Below are positions 9,456 through 20,073 of a DNA stretch of 64,000 nucleotides, in pieces. This DNA is from Oegoconia quadripuncta (Eukaryota > Arthropoda > Insecta > Lepidoptera > Autostichidae). Position numbers and translations under genes: made by a program. Location: positions 7,673,501 to 7,737,500 of the forward strand of contig OX438754.1 in assembly GCA_949316235.1 (NCBI GenBank), read 5' to 3'. Every line of letters begins with the position of its first letter. Position 1 is the stretch's first letter. The notes beneath the pieces are model-generated. The model did no database searches and was not told the origin of the DNA. It saw only the letters and a list, made by a program, of their open reading frames with translations.

Positions 9456-11380
9456 GAGTAAAGACTCAATAATATAACATTCGTCGTGCGCGGAAACATT
9501 GAAGAAAAATTTAAATGGCGGCCGGCCGGTGGATATTCTCCACAACGACTCTATCCCCTAACACCACTTCATTGGTTTGTTCAAACGGGAGTTTGAAACC
9601 AATGCAATGGGAATTCAGTCACACCACACACCGACTTTCCGTATATGCACGTCTAGCGACTGGTCACAACTAGATTTTCGCTTATTTGCATGCAGCTTCA
9701 CCAAGGGTTGCCAGATTGGACGATTTGTCGCCTTTTAGGATTTTCAGAAGGTCAGTACTATAATTCACAGATCTTGAGCTCAACGCAAACCATCGAGACG
9801 ATTTCAGAAAATGTACACGCGGCTATACTCGTTTACTTTTTATCACTCGGCAAATTTTGAGGGTAATTCAGCCCATGAAATATATGATATCAATGAAAAC
9901 AAATCTCATGTTATTTTCTATTAATTCCTTAAACATATTAGATGCACATTATCAAATAATTCAAAGGTATGTATACGTTTTTTCAATAAGCTTCCCATTG
10001 ATAATCAAAAGCTTCCATTCAATAAATTTAAAGATACAACAGAAGCTTATTGTTATTATAAAATATTAGATGATAATCATCCATGGACATAACCCGCACG
10101 TTCGCATGCCAGGTTATTTCAGAATATGTAATGAAGTATATTGAATGAAAAAATCTTTATTTGACACCATTATTGCTTAGCTCAGTTAGAATTATTGCGC
10201 CTTTTGTAATATAAAACCCTAATTTATAAAGAGTAAAGAGAGTTGTTCTTCTTGCGCCTGTTTTATCGAAACATTACACAAAAACATTGGAACCAAGGGG
10301 CGTGGCCATACACATTTGAGTATGCATGCTTACACAATGGTTTTGTTTTCCGTGGTGGATGGAAAACATTTCGTGCGCGGATGAAGAGGGGAAGGGTTTT
10401 TTTTTCATTTTTTAACAACCTCCGACAGTACATGTTAAATTTTGAGGTTATAAACTTTCGTAAAAAGAGTAAAGCAACTAATAAATGTTGTTTTAAAATA
10501 AGTACATGATACATCAAGCTTTTATACGAATCGCTCCAGTAGCCAGAAATCTTAATGTAATGCCTAATCGCATATCTGGTGAAATTATATCTCTCCGCCG
10601 TGTAGCGTTTTTTTGCACATCAGGCCGAATAATTAAAACCAGTTCTTCAAAATCAGTTTCAGAGACTCATAAGAAATTGTCTGTCTAATCCAAATCGGTC
10701 TGGTTTAATACTATCTTTTCTTTTCTGCCTGATATAGATAAGATCTATGATTACTAAAACCGAAAGCGCGTCTACCTCGTAAGAACTCATTTAATGTCTA
10801 CACAAAACAATGTTTTTTGTGTAATATTTCAATTAAACACGCACAGCAGACTCGGCTTTAGGAGTAAATTGCCTTTTGAACAACTACCTTCTAAAATATA
10901 TGCTTTTTTACTCTTTATTTGTGTGTTGTTTTGTCACGGGAGACAATAAATTTATAATCATTCAGAATTGGTTTATTTTGTTCACTGCATGGTATTTCGC
11001 TTACCAGGTAAATATCATTTTTGTGTGCATGTGGCCATGAAAATGAAAAATGAAAAAATGCCATAAACTCCAATTTATTATTTTGTGATGTCTGGGATTT
11101 TTAAAGAAAATACGTTTTGTTGATTTTAATGCATTCAACATTGTTACCGGGTGAAACCCCGCGAACAGAGCCACGGGGGTAAAATCTAAATATGAAATAT
11201 CTTTAACAACAATATGAATAATTCGGCGATATTTAGGCGACTTGGACAAAAATATGGAAATTTTTCGCTGACTTCGATCAGCCCAGTTCTGGCAACCTTT
11301 GTATCTCCAAATGTCATTGTCAAAGATGCAAAGGCAAATTATCCGATTGAACCTTTGATTCGTAGATTGAAGTTACACTT
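9456..11380. other. Intergenic, no supported gene
   Basis: Several 60-90 codon frames occur (for example 10243-10509 and 10506-10688), but none has motif, splice or promoter support. The stretch is AT-rich with T-runs near 10398-10410. Its right part borders the proposed promoter of the isomerase gene. Confidence 0.35.
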
Positions 11381-11381
11381 T

Positions 11382-11410
11382 TATATAAATCTAGCCAAGA
11401 CATTCACAGT
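11382..11410 (+). promoter_or_regulatory. Candidate core promoter of the mannose-6-phosphate isomerase gene
   Basis: TATATAAA at 11382-11389 is followed 22 bp on by an arthropod-type initiator, TCACAGT (11404-11410), so the spacing is close to that of a TATA/Inr promoter. A consensus donor (GTAAGT, 11462) follows about 50 bp later, and the coding exon has an acceptor just before its start codon. The combination is suggestive; there is no transcript evidence. Confidence 0.35.
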
Positions 11411-11461
11411 GAAAAGTCGTTAATTAAATATATACATTTATCGTTTTGTGAATTATTAATA
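11408..11461 (+). other. Candidate 5'UTR exon of the isomerase gene
   Basis: A 54-bp leader exon would run from the initiator to the GTAAGTGT donor at 11462. It contains no ATG. Its intron would end at the TTTCTTTATTTTCAACAG acceptor (12548), nine bases before the start codon. Confidence 0.3.
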
Positions 11462-11744
11462 GTAAGTGTGTTCCACATACTGAAATTCTTTAAAAAATAT
11501 CGACAACCAATGTACCTACTACGATTTAACTTATTTTTATCTGTAACATAGATTTGCAAATGTAACTTAGTCAACGTTCTATTACGATAGGTACGGTCAT
11601 CCTTAAAAGTAAGCTACTTTATATCTGCTCAAATCTGGATAATTGTTTATTTACCAACAATTTCTATATTGAACAATAGGTACTACTAAAAATAATTCAT
11701 GATTTCATAAAAAAAAAACTTAATTTGTGTTATGTCCGGCTATA

Positions 11745-11830
11745 GGTTTTAAAACGAGGGCGGAAAGTAGAGAGACGTGGTCATTACTCCATCGACAAGA
11801 GCATAGCTCTTAAATTGAAGATAAAGGTTT
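11745..11830 (+). repeat. Repeat A copy
   Basis: GACAAGAGCATAGCTCTTAA preceded by AGAGACGTGG and followed by AAATTGAAGATAAAGG. It is shared with 25405-25545 and, inverted, with the 3.86 kb region. Confidence 0.55.
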
Positions 11831-12548
11831 ATCTGTTTCAGTACCTATCAGTGATATTGTAAAAATGTTAGAAAGAAAATTATTTATCTGTTAGATTTTG
11901 GGTATACAGATAAAGGTCTTATTTTGTACATAGGTAAATAGTCCAACAAAATAGGCCTGTTAGGGGGTATAAATATTTAAGACATAAAAATAGAAATACA
12001 ATTCTTTGCAATAATTATTTCAGACATGATAAACGACACCATTGTGTTAACCCAGAATAATGTTAAATACCATGATGTTACATTTCAAATTGCATTATTT
12101 AACTTTTAAAAAGTTTTGAACTTTAGTGTAGGTATTAATTTACAATGTTCAATTAAAGCTTCTACATGTTGTGAACTTCACTTCATTCAACTTTAGAATG
12201 AGACTATTTCTAAAATATTATATTGTCAATTTGTTATAAGACGTCCATTACAAGTTGTTCAATTCAAATGTTCTGTTAGCACAGTGTTGTATTCTTACTA
12301 TTTCTTACAATAGCTCCATGCTCTCTAGGTCAACAAGTTTCATTTAGATCTCTTTGAGAAAGTGCCAAAAGCTTTTTGTAGGTGCATCAAATTGTCTTAT
12401 CTTGGCTTTAATTAATGTCATTGAGGAGGCCAAAGGAAGCTGCAATAAATATTTTTCGTAATGAACAGAAGAAGAGACAGAAGTGAATTTGTCGCAGTGT
12501 AGCCTAGTTACACTCTCATTCCACATAAGTTTTCTTTATTTTCAACAG

Positions 12549-12875
12549 ATCTTCAATATGGAGCTGAAATGCAAAGTTCAGAATTATGACTGGGGGAAGT
12601 TAGGGACAGATAGTACAGTGGCCAAGTTACTGTCCACAGCTGATCCTAATGAGACTATTGATCACTTGAAGCCCTATGCAGAGCTGTGGATGGGAACACA
12701 CCCAAATGGACCATCACTTATTATTGAGAGAGGTATATTACTGTCGGATTATTTGAAGGATAATGTGGATGCTGTTGGACCACTTGTGAAGAAGAATTTT
12801 GGTGTAACTGTGCCATTTTTATTGAAAATATTGTCAATAAGGAAGGCTTTATCTGTTCAAGCTCATCCACAAAAG
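12549..12875 (+). CDS. MPI: MPI coding exon 1 (residues 1-106) with 9 bases of leader
   Basis: An acceptor TTTTCAACAG ends at 12548, so the exon begins with leader and the ATG at 12558 ([14 protein letters not shown]) starts the protein. A longer open frame upstream to 12483 lies across this acceptor and is rejected as start. The donor is AAAAG/GTATTA, phase 0. The exon carries the substrate-loop block THPNGPS and ends in the QAHPQK metal-binding loop. Confidence 0.93.
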
Positions 12876-15800
12876 GTATTACTTATTTTTTTATCTAAAT
12901 TTCAATTTTTGAAGTTAAGCCTTGTTCCTTTTTAGAGTTTCTGAGTGATAAATCAGCAAACTATTATTATTTAGGTGCCTAGTATGCCTTGACCACAGAA
13001 GCTAATCAAGGTAAAGGCTCACACAATAACATGATCGCTTGTGTCTTGCTTATTTGTGCCTGTCTTGCTTGAGTGTTCCATTGTCAAACTGTTTTTTTGT
13101 TAATGTATCTCAATATACTGAAATCTATTGATTCCTCATAACTGGCTTACTATCTTACCCGGAGGTGCTTAAGAGTCACATATGCTAGGTACTAATAAAC
13201 AGTAATTATGTTAATAGTTACATTACAATTGTCATGTATCATGTGTGTAAAATAAATATCTTATATGATAGATAACTGCTTTTGTTTTGCAGTTCTTCTT
13301 GATTAATACTACAGTAATAAGAATACTTTTAAATAAGTACCTATTTATTTAAGCATTTAAATTACTACCTATGATTTATCTATCACACATAGTTAAGCAA
13401 GCCAAGATAGTGATAACAAGGATTTACTTTTGTCATGTGTCTCCACTGTAAGATGTTACACAAATTCTCAGCCTTATGTAAAACTTCATTTATAAATCTG
13501 TAAATAAATAGATCCTGAGTTATGAACCTGGCAAGACTCACTTACTGCAATCAAAATGAAGGGTACCTCCTGTTGACAAATAGAATCTTGTTTGGAACTA
13601 AGACAGGCCTCATAGCACAACTAACAAAATAATTATCAAATTGGTCAAAAAACTGGTCATTCACTATATGGTAATTTTTGGCTTCTCTCAAACGAAATGT
13701 ACAGATTCACAGTTAACATTAATGATTGGAATCTACCAAAAATCTGTCAAAAGGAGCCAAGTTCTTAGTGGATGTCATTAAACTAAAAAGTGTTAAAATT
13801 CAGTTAGTTAATTTTTTTTTTAAAGATTAACTGGATACACGTTTGACCACAATCTCACCTGAAGGGAAGTGACGATGTATAATTTAAACCTGCCAGTTTT
13901 CCATGGCCATTCTTTGCCAAATACTGCCTCAAGAAAACTTGACGCCCTTTTTACCCTTTTAATTTTTGGTGGGATTATACCTAAACGAAATGCCTCCATG
14001 TGACCTTGTTCACTATAGATTTAAAAAAAAATACTTAGACTGCATCCCACTCTGTTCATTAATTATGTACTTCTAATATTACAGGAACATGCAGTGGAAT
14101 TACATAAGAATTTTCCTGAGATGTATAAAGATTCAAACCACAAACCAGAGTTAGCAATAGCACTGACTCCATTCGAGGCCCTCTGTGGTTTCAGGGCAAT
14201 ACCAGAGATAGCAAATTTTTTAAGAAGTAAGTGTTTGTTTTTAAGAATTATGAACAAATTAAGTTGTAAGTATATCTGTGTACACTAAGCAGTGTAGTGT
14301 CATCAACTGGCTATAAAAGTCCACTACTAAACATAAGCTTCTCCCATGGCGCGACTTATATACCTTTCCTTGGGAGCATTTTTTTTTATACACATCGGGT
14401 TGGTACTTCACATCAATCACACCTGATGTTAAGTGAAGATGAGGTCGAAGGTGGAATCGTCCTGACCCGGAAACCCCAACACATTTGGGGGACTGGCTAT
14501 CTTATCTCTGACAACTGGAACACAACAAACATTGCTGCTTGGCGGCAGAGTTTAGATAAGGTGGTGGTAGCTAGCCAGGCAGACATTTAAAATACCCTAC
14601 CACCGACCAAACCGAGTACATACAAACAGTAAATGTTTGTGTGATGAATATGAACATTTATTCCTGAGTTATGGATGTTTATATAAATATTTATGTATGT
14701 TTAGCTGTTATCTAGTATCCATAGTACAAGCTTTACGTAGTTTGGGACTAGATGATTGGTGTAAATGTCCGAAATATATATTTATAATTATTTAATAATC
14801 CTACAGTGGTTGTTCCAACAAGAGATTACTGTCAATTATTTGAGTCTTGCGACATAATGTTGGTTATGTTTGATTAGACTTTAAGATATCTCGCTTTAAT
14901 TATTAATAAGAATTAGATTTAAATAGATTAAGTCAGTATGAGGTACGATGGGACTGGCGTATACACTTTGTATAAAAGTCCCTAAATCAAAATTAGAAAA
15001 AAAAAGGATAGGTATCTCGCTTGTCTGATTTTGTAGTGCTGGGCAGCCATCTGTATCTCTATTTCTGCATAGCTTTTAGAATAACAATCTTTAGTAGCTA
15101 GCCATTTAATTAAGTTCTTCAAAACATATGTTCTTTCCAGATTTACCAGAATTAACCCAAATTCTTACCAAAGAATGTGTAGATAGCTTACTAGCGCAAG
15201 AAGAGCAAGGTGATAGTGGTGTCGCTCTGAAGGGAGTGTTCCAATCGCTGATGACGTGTGAGAAGACTGCCATTGCTAACAGTCTAAAGACTTTGCTGGC
15301 TAGATTGGAGAACGAAGGTAACTTAATGACCTAAGAAATATAAGAGGCTTAAAGAACAGTTAGTAATGGTAATTAAAGTCGAGTGAAGTGTAATACATCT
15401 TTATTTATAGCCTAACTTGGGTATCAATATCATACTCACAATAAATAAATATAAAAATCCTTAGACATGCACACAGCGCCATCTAACTCCACACTAAGCA
15501 AATATGACCTTAGCGTGAATCGAATCAGCGACCTTTATGCTTTTGGGTTAGGGTCTCTAATCACTACACCAGTCGTCAAATGTTGTAATGTACAAAATAT
15601 TGGTGTTCTATATTTCTTCAATGTTGTTTGGATTATTAGAGATTAAGATAGCCCATAGATATGCTGCAGATTATTAAATTGTATCAATATTTTATTGCTC
15701 TGAAACATTCCAATCAAACGAAATGCAAGGGTGTTTACACATTATCAACCTACTATATATGCATGTACTATCTACGCTATATAGCTTTACGAGAATGTCA

Positions 15801-18332
15801 GCACTGCAACACGTGCTAAGTGAGAGCTCTTTAATAACATGACTACATGGCAAACAATAGCATCTTTTTTACTTGACTATGGCGAAGCCAAAAGGAGGGT
15901 AATGTATGTAATGTGTCCGTATGTATATAAAGTACCAACACAGCCTAAACGCCTGAGCCTTGTTACTAATGCGGTGCCGTTATATTCGCAATAGTCCCGC
16001 GAGTATCATTCCAGTCATGGTTACTCCAAAATGGTGGATGCAAGAAACCTTTTTACCATGCTTGACAACAAAAACGTCCATCATACCATTGAGAAGGTTA
16101 ATGAAATTCAAAAATATAGTCCAGCAGTAGGACTCATGCCCATGCATGTTACTTACCTAATATCACCATTGACAAACTCATTGTTTGTATTTTGGTGTTT
16201 AACCTGTAATGAATAAGTCATATATCCACAGAGTATTATATACTATATTGCAAATTATGTTAAATATTAATTGTTGTATTTATAGAATCTTCAGTCCAAT
16301 CGCTGCTGCTGTATCCGTTGCTTCGACGTCTACATACCGACTTCCCTGGTGACGTGGGCTGCTTTGCGCCGTACTTTATGAACTATATGGAACTGCGCCC
16401 TGGACAGGCCATCTTCCTGAAACCAAACTTGCCACATGCTTATATTAGCGGAGGTAATACAACAGCTGTAATCCCTACTGCATGGTGTTTGAAATAAGTA
16501 TTCATGATACATGTTACAAGTTTTTACATGTCCTTATCACATAAACAGTCTTATGACCCCACTGCTGGGGCATAGCCTCCTCTCACTGGGAGAGAGTATG
16601 ATCCAAACTTCCGTGGTCCAAACTCCACCACGGGAACCCAATGCAGACTAATAATAGTCGCCACTTGACAGTCAGTTCACAGATTTCCCTATCTGAAGCT
16701 GTAGTAATTTAAGACAAATGTGAGACTTTTAATCGAGAGATTGCTCGTATACGACTTTTAAGTATGGAGCTCCTACTTCTGCAAAGATATTGAGTTCCTG
16801 TCCAAAGGAAAGCCATAAGAATACTATTTCATCTCTGCAAAAAAGTCTCCATTGCCGACATTAAGGCATCGTCGTACAAAAGGAGATCTAATTGTGACAT
16901 ACATAGTTCTATTCCACTGATACAATTACGTGAACCGCACATTTGCAATCTCAGTCACAATCCCACTGCTCGATATAATAATGGCAACGGCCCTTTAACT
17001 ACCACGACACACACACCATTGATCATATTTGTAATGAAATAAGAATGAAAGTTATTTATTTTGATAACATTAATAGTAAAATTGTGTGCAATGGTGCCCG
17101 CGTTGATGCTCAAAGCCTTATAAAACGAGTCGTTTAAAAAAGAGCCAGAGACAATTTATGCACTTATACTCACTAGTTTAAGCAACATCTGAGTTTCCAG
17201 TTATCTCATAATGTATCTCACACGTGTTTTATCCAGATTGCGTAGAATGCATGGCGTGTTCCGACAACGTGGTCCGCGCCGGCCTCACTCCGAAGCACAT
17301 AGACGTACCCACACTAGTAGCGATGCTGGACTATGGCAGCTACACGAAGGACCAACTTCTTTTCAACCCACACATCGAAGACCCGAATAGCTGCATATGG
17401 AGACCACCTGTGCCGGATTTTGCTGTTGTCAAAATAATGGTATCAAAACTAGCCTAGTATTATAAAGCGTTGCTCATACCGTTATTTGGGCTTTGTGTAA
17501 TTTCATTGCATTCTCGTTCCTTCAAATTGTATATTTGAAATCTGTGAGTTTGACAGCTGATGATGAAATTCATTATCATAGAATTTAGACAGGGGTGCAC
17601 TTTGAAATTGTCATTTCATACAAAACACCACTCAGATCTATACTCAAGCACAGATTACGTTTCTCAGTAATACTGTAATATGGGCCTTACGCTCGAAAAC
17701 TCCAAACACTTCTCGCCATCCAACCTCTTAGCAGCTTCTGTTCTCCTGGTACTTATGTATTATACGGCACGGTGCAAATATCACTCTGACAGTTTTCTTT
17801 TTAATATTTCGGACACTTAGACCAATCATCTAGTCCCAAACTAAGCAAAGCTACTATGGATACTAGATAACGGATAAACATACATAAATATTTATATAAA
17901 CATCCATGACTCAGGAATAAATGTTCATATTCATCACACAAACATTTATCCGTCGCGGGATTCGAACCCGCAACCGTTGGTTTCGCTGACAAGGTCACTA
18001 TCCACTACACCAATCGGTCGTCAATGTAAAGTATGTTGTAATGCATTGTCTGACATTACAAACTGTCTTTGATTTCGTATTATGGAATTTACTTTACGAG
18101 AATCGATAATAGTTGTTATTTACAGGTGGAGAGCGGCGACAGTTACAACACGTCAAACCGCCCGAGTCCGAGCCTCATCATCATCACGTCCGGTGAGGGC
18201 GAGGTCTGTGATACGGAGCCTATAAGCGCACGGCCAGGTGTCGTGATCTTCCTGAAGGCCAGTCGGCAGCTGACCATAACCCCGGCTGATGGGAAACATT
18301 TAGAAGCCTATCAGGCGATATGCAACTTATGA
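12558..18332 (+). CDS. MPI: Mannose-6-phosphate isomerase (type I, zinc), six coding exons
   Basis: Interconverts fructose-6-phosphate and mannose-6-phosphate in the cytosol, supplying mannose for GDP-mannose and protein glycosylation. Coding exons are 12558-12875, 14085-14226, 15141-15317, 16286-16453, 17237-17439 and 18126-18332. Phases match at every junction, giving 404 residues, close to the usual size for animal enzymes. By alignment to the family, the zinc ligands are Gln101 and His103 (SVQAHPQK), Glu128 (YKDSNHKPE, the first family signature) and His263 (PHAYISG). The second signature continues through [17 protein letters not shown] with the catalytic Arg282. The N-terminal [15 protein letters not shown] block is also conserved. 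All introns are GT-AG and several hold SINEs. The gene looks intact and functional. The identification is firm. Confidence 0.97.
13820..13905 (-). mobile_element. SINE-4 tail in MPI intron 1
   Basis: On the minus strand it shows CTTCCCTTCAGGTGAGATTG, TGGTCAAACGTGTATCCAGT and an A-rich end. It matches 56720-56795 and the fragments at 18995 and 45935. Confidence 0.5.
14085..14226 (+). CDS. MPI: MPI coding exon 2 (residues 107-153)
   Basis: Follows acceptor TTCTAATATTACAG and ends AGAA/GTAAGT, phase 1. It contains YKDSNHKPE with zinc ligand Glu128, and [11 protein letters not shown]. Confidence 0.95.
14385..14618 (-). mobile_element. SINE-1 in MPI intron 2
   Basis: An inverted copy running from the poly(T)-side ACACATCGGGTTGGTACTTC through CACACCTGATGTTAAGTGAA to CCACCGACCAAACCGAGTAC. 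It lacks the tRNA-like head. Confidence 0.8.
14628..14790 (+). mobile_element. SINE-2 tail in MPI intron 2
   Basis: TTTGTGTGATGAATATGAAC, then CCTGAGTTATGGATGTTTAT, then GTATCCATAGTACAAGC and TTTGGGACTAGATGATTGG. It directly abuts the inverted SINE-1. Confidence 0.75.
15141..15317 (+). CDS. MPI: MPI coding exon 3 (residues 154-212)
   Basis: Follows TTCTTTCCAG and ends CGAAG/GTAACT, phase 1. It encodes the helical insert ([17 protein letters not shown] onward). This is the least conserved part of the enzyme, so it is placed mainly by phase and position. Confidence 0.92.
15430..15585 (-). mobile_element. SINE-3, internally deleted, in MPI intron 3
   Basis: The tail ACATGCACACAGCGCCATCT is joined to a decayed tRNA-like head, GCTGATTCGATTCACGC with GTGTAGTGATTAGAG upstream on the minus strand. 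The full body seen at 39955-40197 is missing. Confidence 0.6.
16286..16453 (+). CDS. MPI: MPI coding exon 4 (residues 213-268)
   Basis: Follows GTTGTATTTATAG and ends GCGGAG/GTAATA, phase 1. It contains [20 protein letters not shown] and the zinc ligand His263 in LPHAYISG. The second signature motif is split by the next intron. Confidence 0.95.
16540..16690 (-). repeat. Dispersed repeat fragment in MPI intron 4
   Basis: CCCACTGCTGGGGCATAGCC, TCACTGGGAGAGAGTATG and AACCCAATGCAGACT resemble the tail shared by several moth retroelements (compare CCACTGCTGAACCTATGC at 19190). The family is not resolved. Confidence 0.35.
16720..17140 (+). pseudogene. Possible decayed LINE C-terminal region in MPI intron 4
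   Basis: A frame reads [17 protein letters not shown] and, further on, [17 protein letters not shown], which resembles the Q.KA.R.I.. and K.YN.L segments near the end of LINE ORFs. Intervening stops occur. This is a weak resemblance; the segment could be unrelated intron sequence. Confidence 0.2.
17237..17439 (+). CDS. MPI: MPI coding exon 5 (residues 269-336)
   Basis: Follows GTTTTATCCAG and ends ATAATG/GTATCA, phase 0. It begins [20 protein letters not shown] with catalytic Arg282 and continues [14 protein letters not shown], as in animal homologues. Confidence 0.95.
17600..17686. mobile_element. Right end of a GGCCCATATTACAG MITE in MPI intron 5
   Basis: It ends TACTGTAATATGGGCC followed immediately by TTA, as in the intact copies of this family (34846, 52954). 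The left terminus was not found, so the left limit given is arbitrary. Confidence 0.4.
17805..18023 (-). mobile_element. SINE-2 (near complete) in MPI intron 5
   Basis: On the minus strand: GACGACCGATTGGTGTAGTG (A-box region), GCGGGTTCGAATCCCGCG (B box), a body with ATGGATGTTTATATAAATA, and the tail TAGTTTGGGACTAGATGATT. It lies about 100 bp upstream of the last coding exon. Confidence 0.8.
18126..18332 (+). CDS. MPI: MPI last coding exon (residues 337-404) and stop
   Basis: Follows GTTATTTACAG. It encodes the C-terminal cupin half ([31 protein letters not shown]) and ends YQAICNL, stop TGA at 18330-18332. It is GC-richer than its flanks. Confidence 0.94.
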   Translation: MESGDSYNTSNRPSPSLIIITSGEGEVCDTEPISARPGVVIFLKASRQLTITPADGKHLEAYQAICNL

Positions 18333-18454
18333 GAGATCCGTTGATACGTAGAAAAATCATGTCAAGCACAGAGCAACTTATGTTACTTGAAATGGAAAAT
18401 ATTTTACGAAAGTAGATGATGATTCTATAGCTCTTTTCAGGAGCTTAAGGTTGC

Positions 18455-18460
18455 AATAAA
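18455..18460 (+). terminator. Proximal poly(A) signal of MPI
   Basis: AATAAA about 120 bp after the stop codon. A second AATAAA at 18975-18980 could end a 650-base 3'UTR. Confidence 0.4.
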
Positions 18461-18974
18461 CTTCATCCAGGAGGTACGATGAGTCTCTTGCTGGTGTTGA
18501 TTCCACAATAGGCCTTGCCAAGAAGAAATAGTTCTATATTTAAGAAAAACAAGAAGCTTTTGATAAAGGTACATATTCCTGTTATTTTAATTTAACAAAT
18601 TTTAGTAGATGTGTCTGTACTGTGTAAGTAGAGATCTTCTTGCCTTTCCATTCCAGATTATTTTGAAAGAGATTACAATCAAAGTAGACTAGTTGATACC
18701 TGTGGGTACTATAGTTATATTATGTAGACTAAAGTATGTAGGTAATTATAGTTTGATTGCAAGTACCAATGATATATCTATGAATTTATGTAATTAATGT
18801 ATTCCTTTGACTTCCAAAGTTTTATAATGAATAAGTGACGCAAGTAGATAATTGTTGTTGATTTTTTTAAAGTATATGTAGTTTTTAGCTGGTAATGTTT
18901 ATGTCACAATTTATACTTTTTGTATATTATACTGTAAGTGTGTAATGTTCCTAAAAAGAGTGCCGATTTAATAT

Positions 18975-18980
18975 AATAAA
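18975..18980 (+). terminator. Distal poly(A) signal of MPI
   Basis: AATAAA at the end of an AT-rich but non-repetitive stretch, directly before a SINE-4 fragment. This suits an outer limit for the transcript. Confidence 0.35.
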
Positions 18981-18989
18981 TATTACATT

Positions 18990-19225
18990 ATTTTTATTTT
19001 TATGATTGACTGGATTCTTGTTTGACCACAATACATAAAATAACATCAGCAATTAGTCATTAAAACAAACAACATTTTTATTCACGTTATATCTGTTAAA
19101 AGGGTGCACCCGGTCCAGTGGCGCCCTCATTTTATTAAGATTTTTTTTAAACACTAATCGTAAAAGCTAATACTTATCATCATAACAGCCACAGGACGGC
19201 CACTGCTGAACCTATGCTTCGCCCA
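18990..19225 (-). repeat. SINE-4 and RTE-tail fragments downstream of MPI
   Basis: TGACTGGATTCTTGTTTGAC with CACAAT (18995-19035) is SINE-4. ACAGCCACAGGACGGCCACT followed by GCTGAACCTATGCTTCGCCC (19185-19225) matches the end of the RTE ORF tail seen at 43150 and 55415. Confidence 0.45.
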
Positions 19226-19745
19226 ATAAATAATACTTAAATAGTTTTAATTCTGATTACTTTCGAATATTTTAAATAATTAATAAAAACGGCCACTTTT
19301 ATTTTAAATGCTCGAAAACAGCAGGAATCAACGATTTGAGATCGCGTCTCGGTCTTCAATAGTATTTCTTTTGATACTGTTTTAATATGCAACAGATTCT
19401 CAAGAGTCAACTTAAGGTCATCACAATGTTGACAACGGATTATTAATACGGGCTTATGACAATATTTGTAATTAGCTTTTAGGCTAGTGCACCCTATCTA
19501 AAATGTACTATTTTAGATATATATATATTTAGTTGTATCTAAAAAGAAATCTGAATTTATCAGATTTTCAATTATTAATTTTTCAACAACTAAAACTAAC
19601 TGCAATGACTAAAAATATCCGTATTCGAATTGGAAAACTAATACTAGTCACCATTTTTACCCGACTACGACAAAACAAATCCCGCTCTTCGCTTCACCAT
19701 TTCAATTAAATCGCCTTGAAAAAATCGTCACACCATCTAGCAGGG

Positions 19746-19980
19746 CCCGCAGTCTCGACATAGATAGCAACCGATTTCGGTCGTTAACTCGTAACGATCT
19801 TATTCTAAAGTTATAGTGTTCATAATCATATCGGTTTTTGTTGGAAGCCTGAATTGTAGTTTCAATGGAAACCGATATTTTAATACTAAAGACTCTAATT
19901 CTCCAATTAAAATAACATTGTTAGGACTTAACGACCGAAATCGGTAGTATAGCGATCGCTATCTATGTCGAGACTGCGGG
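19746..19980. mobile_element. Foldback MITE with GCAGTCTCGACATAGATAGC arms
   Basis: The left arm, CCCGCAGTCTCGACATAG continuing ATAGC and ACCGATTTCGGTCGTTAA, is matched by the right arm (TTAACGACCGAAATCGGT, then GCTATCTATGTCGAGACTGC). Outer ends are C/G-rich (GGGCCC). There is no coding sequence. Confidence 0.8.
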
Positions 19981-19985
19981 GGCTA

Positions 19986-20073
19986 GGCCTGCAGTCTCGA
20001 CAGCCTGAATCGTAGTTTCAATGGAAACCGATATTTTAATATTAAATCGCTATCTATGTCGAGACTGCAGGCC
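19986..20073. mobile_element. Internally deleted second copy of the same MITE, in tandem
   Basis: GGCCTGCAGTCTCGAC opens the element and GTCGAGACTGCAGGCC closes it. The interior keeps AGTTTCAATGGAAACCGATA from copy 1 but lacks most of the left arm. It is 88 bp against 235 bp. Confidence 0.75.

Noticed and set aside
12483..12557. Extended N-terminus for MPI (MNLSQCSLVTLSFH...)
   Set aside because: The frame is open, but a strong acceptor (TTTTCAACAG) lies between it and the conserved start, so this is intron sequence. [14 protein letters not shown] aligns with the start of the family.
14297..14590. 97-codon frame inside the MPI gene
   Set aside because: It is the inverted SINE-1 read through. 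The same peptide pattern ([13 protein letters not shown]) comes from SINE-1 copies elsewhere.
17940..18023. tRNA gene suggested by GCGGGTTCGAATCCCGC and a GGTGTAGTG A-box
   Set aside because: The head is joined to a SINE-2 body repeated elsewhere in the window, and no closed acceptor stem is formed. The same applies to 7020-7105, 9000-9080, 28310-28375 and 40120-40197.
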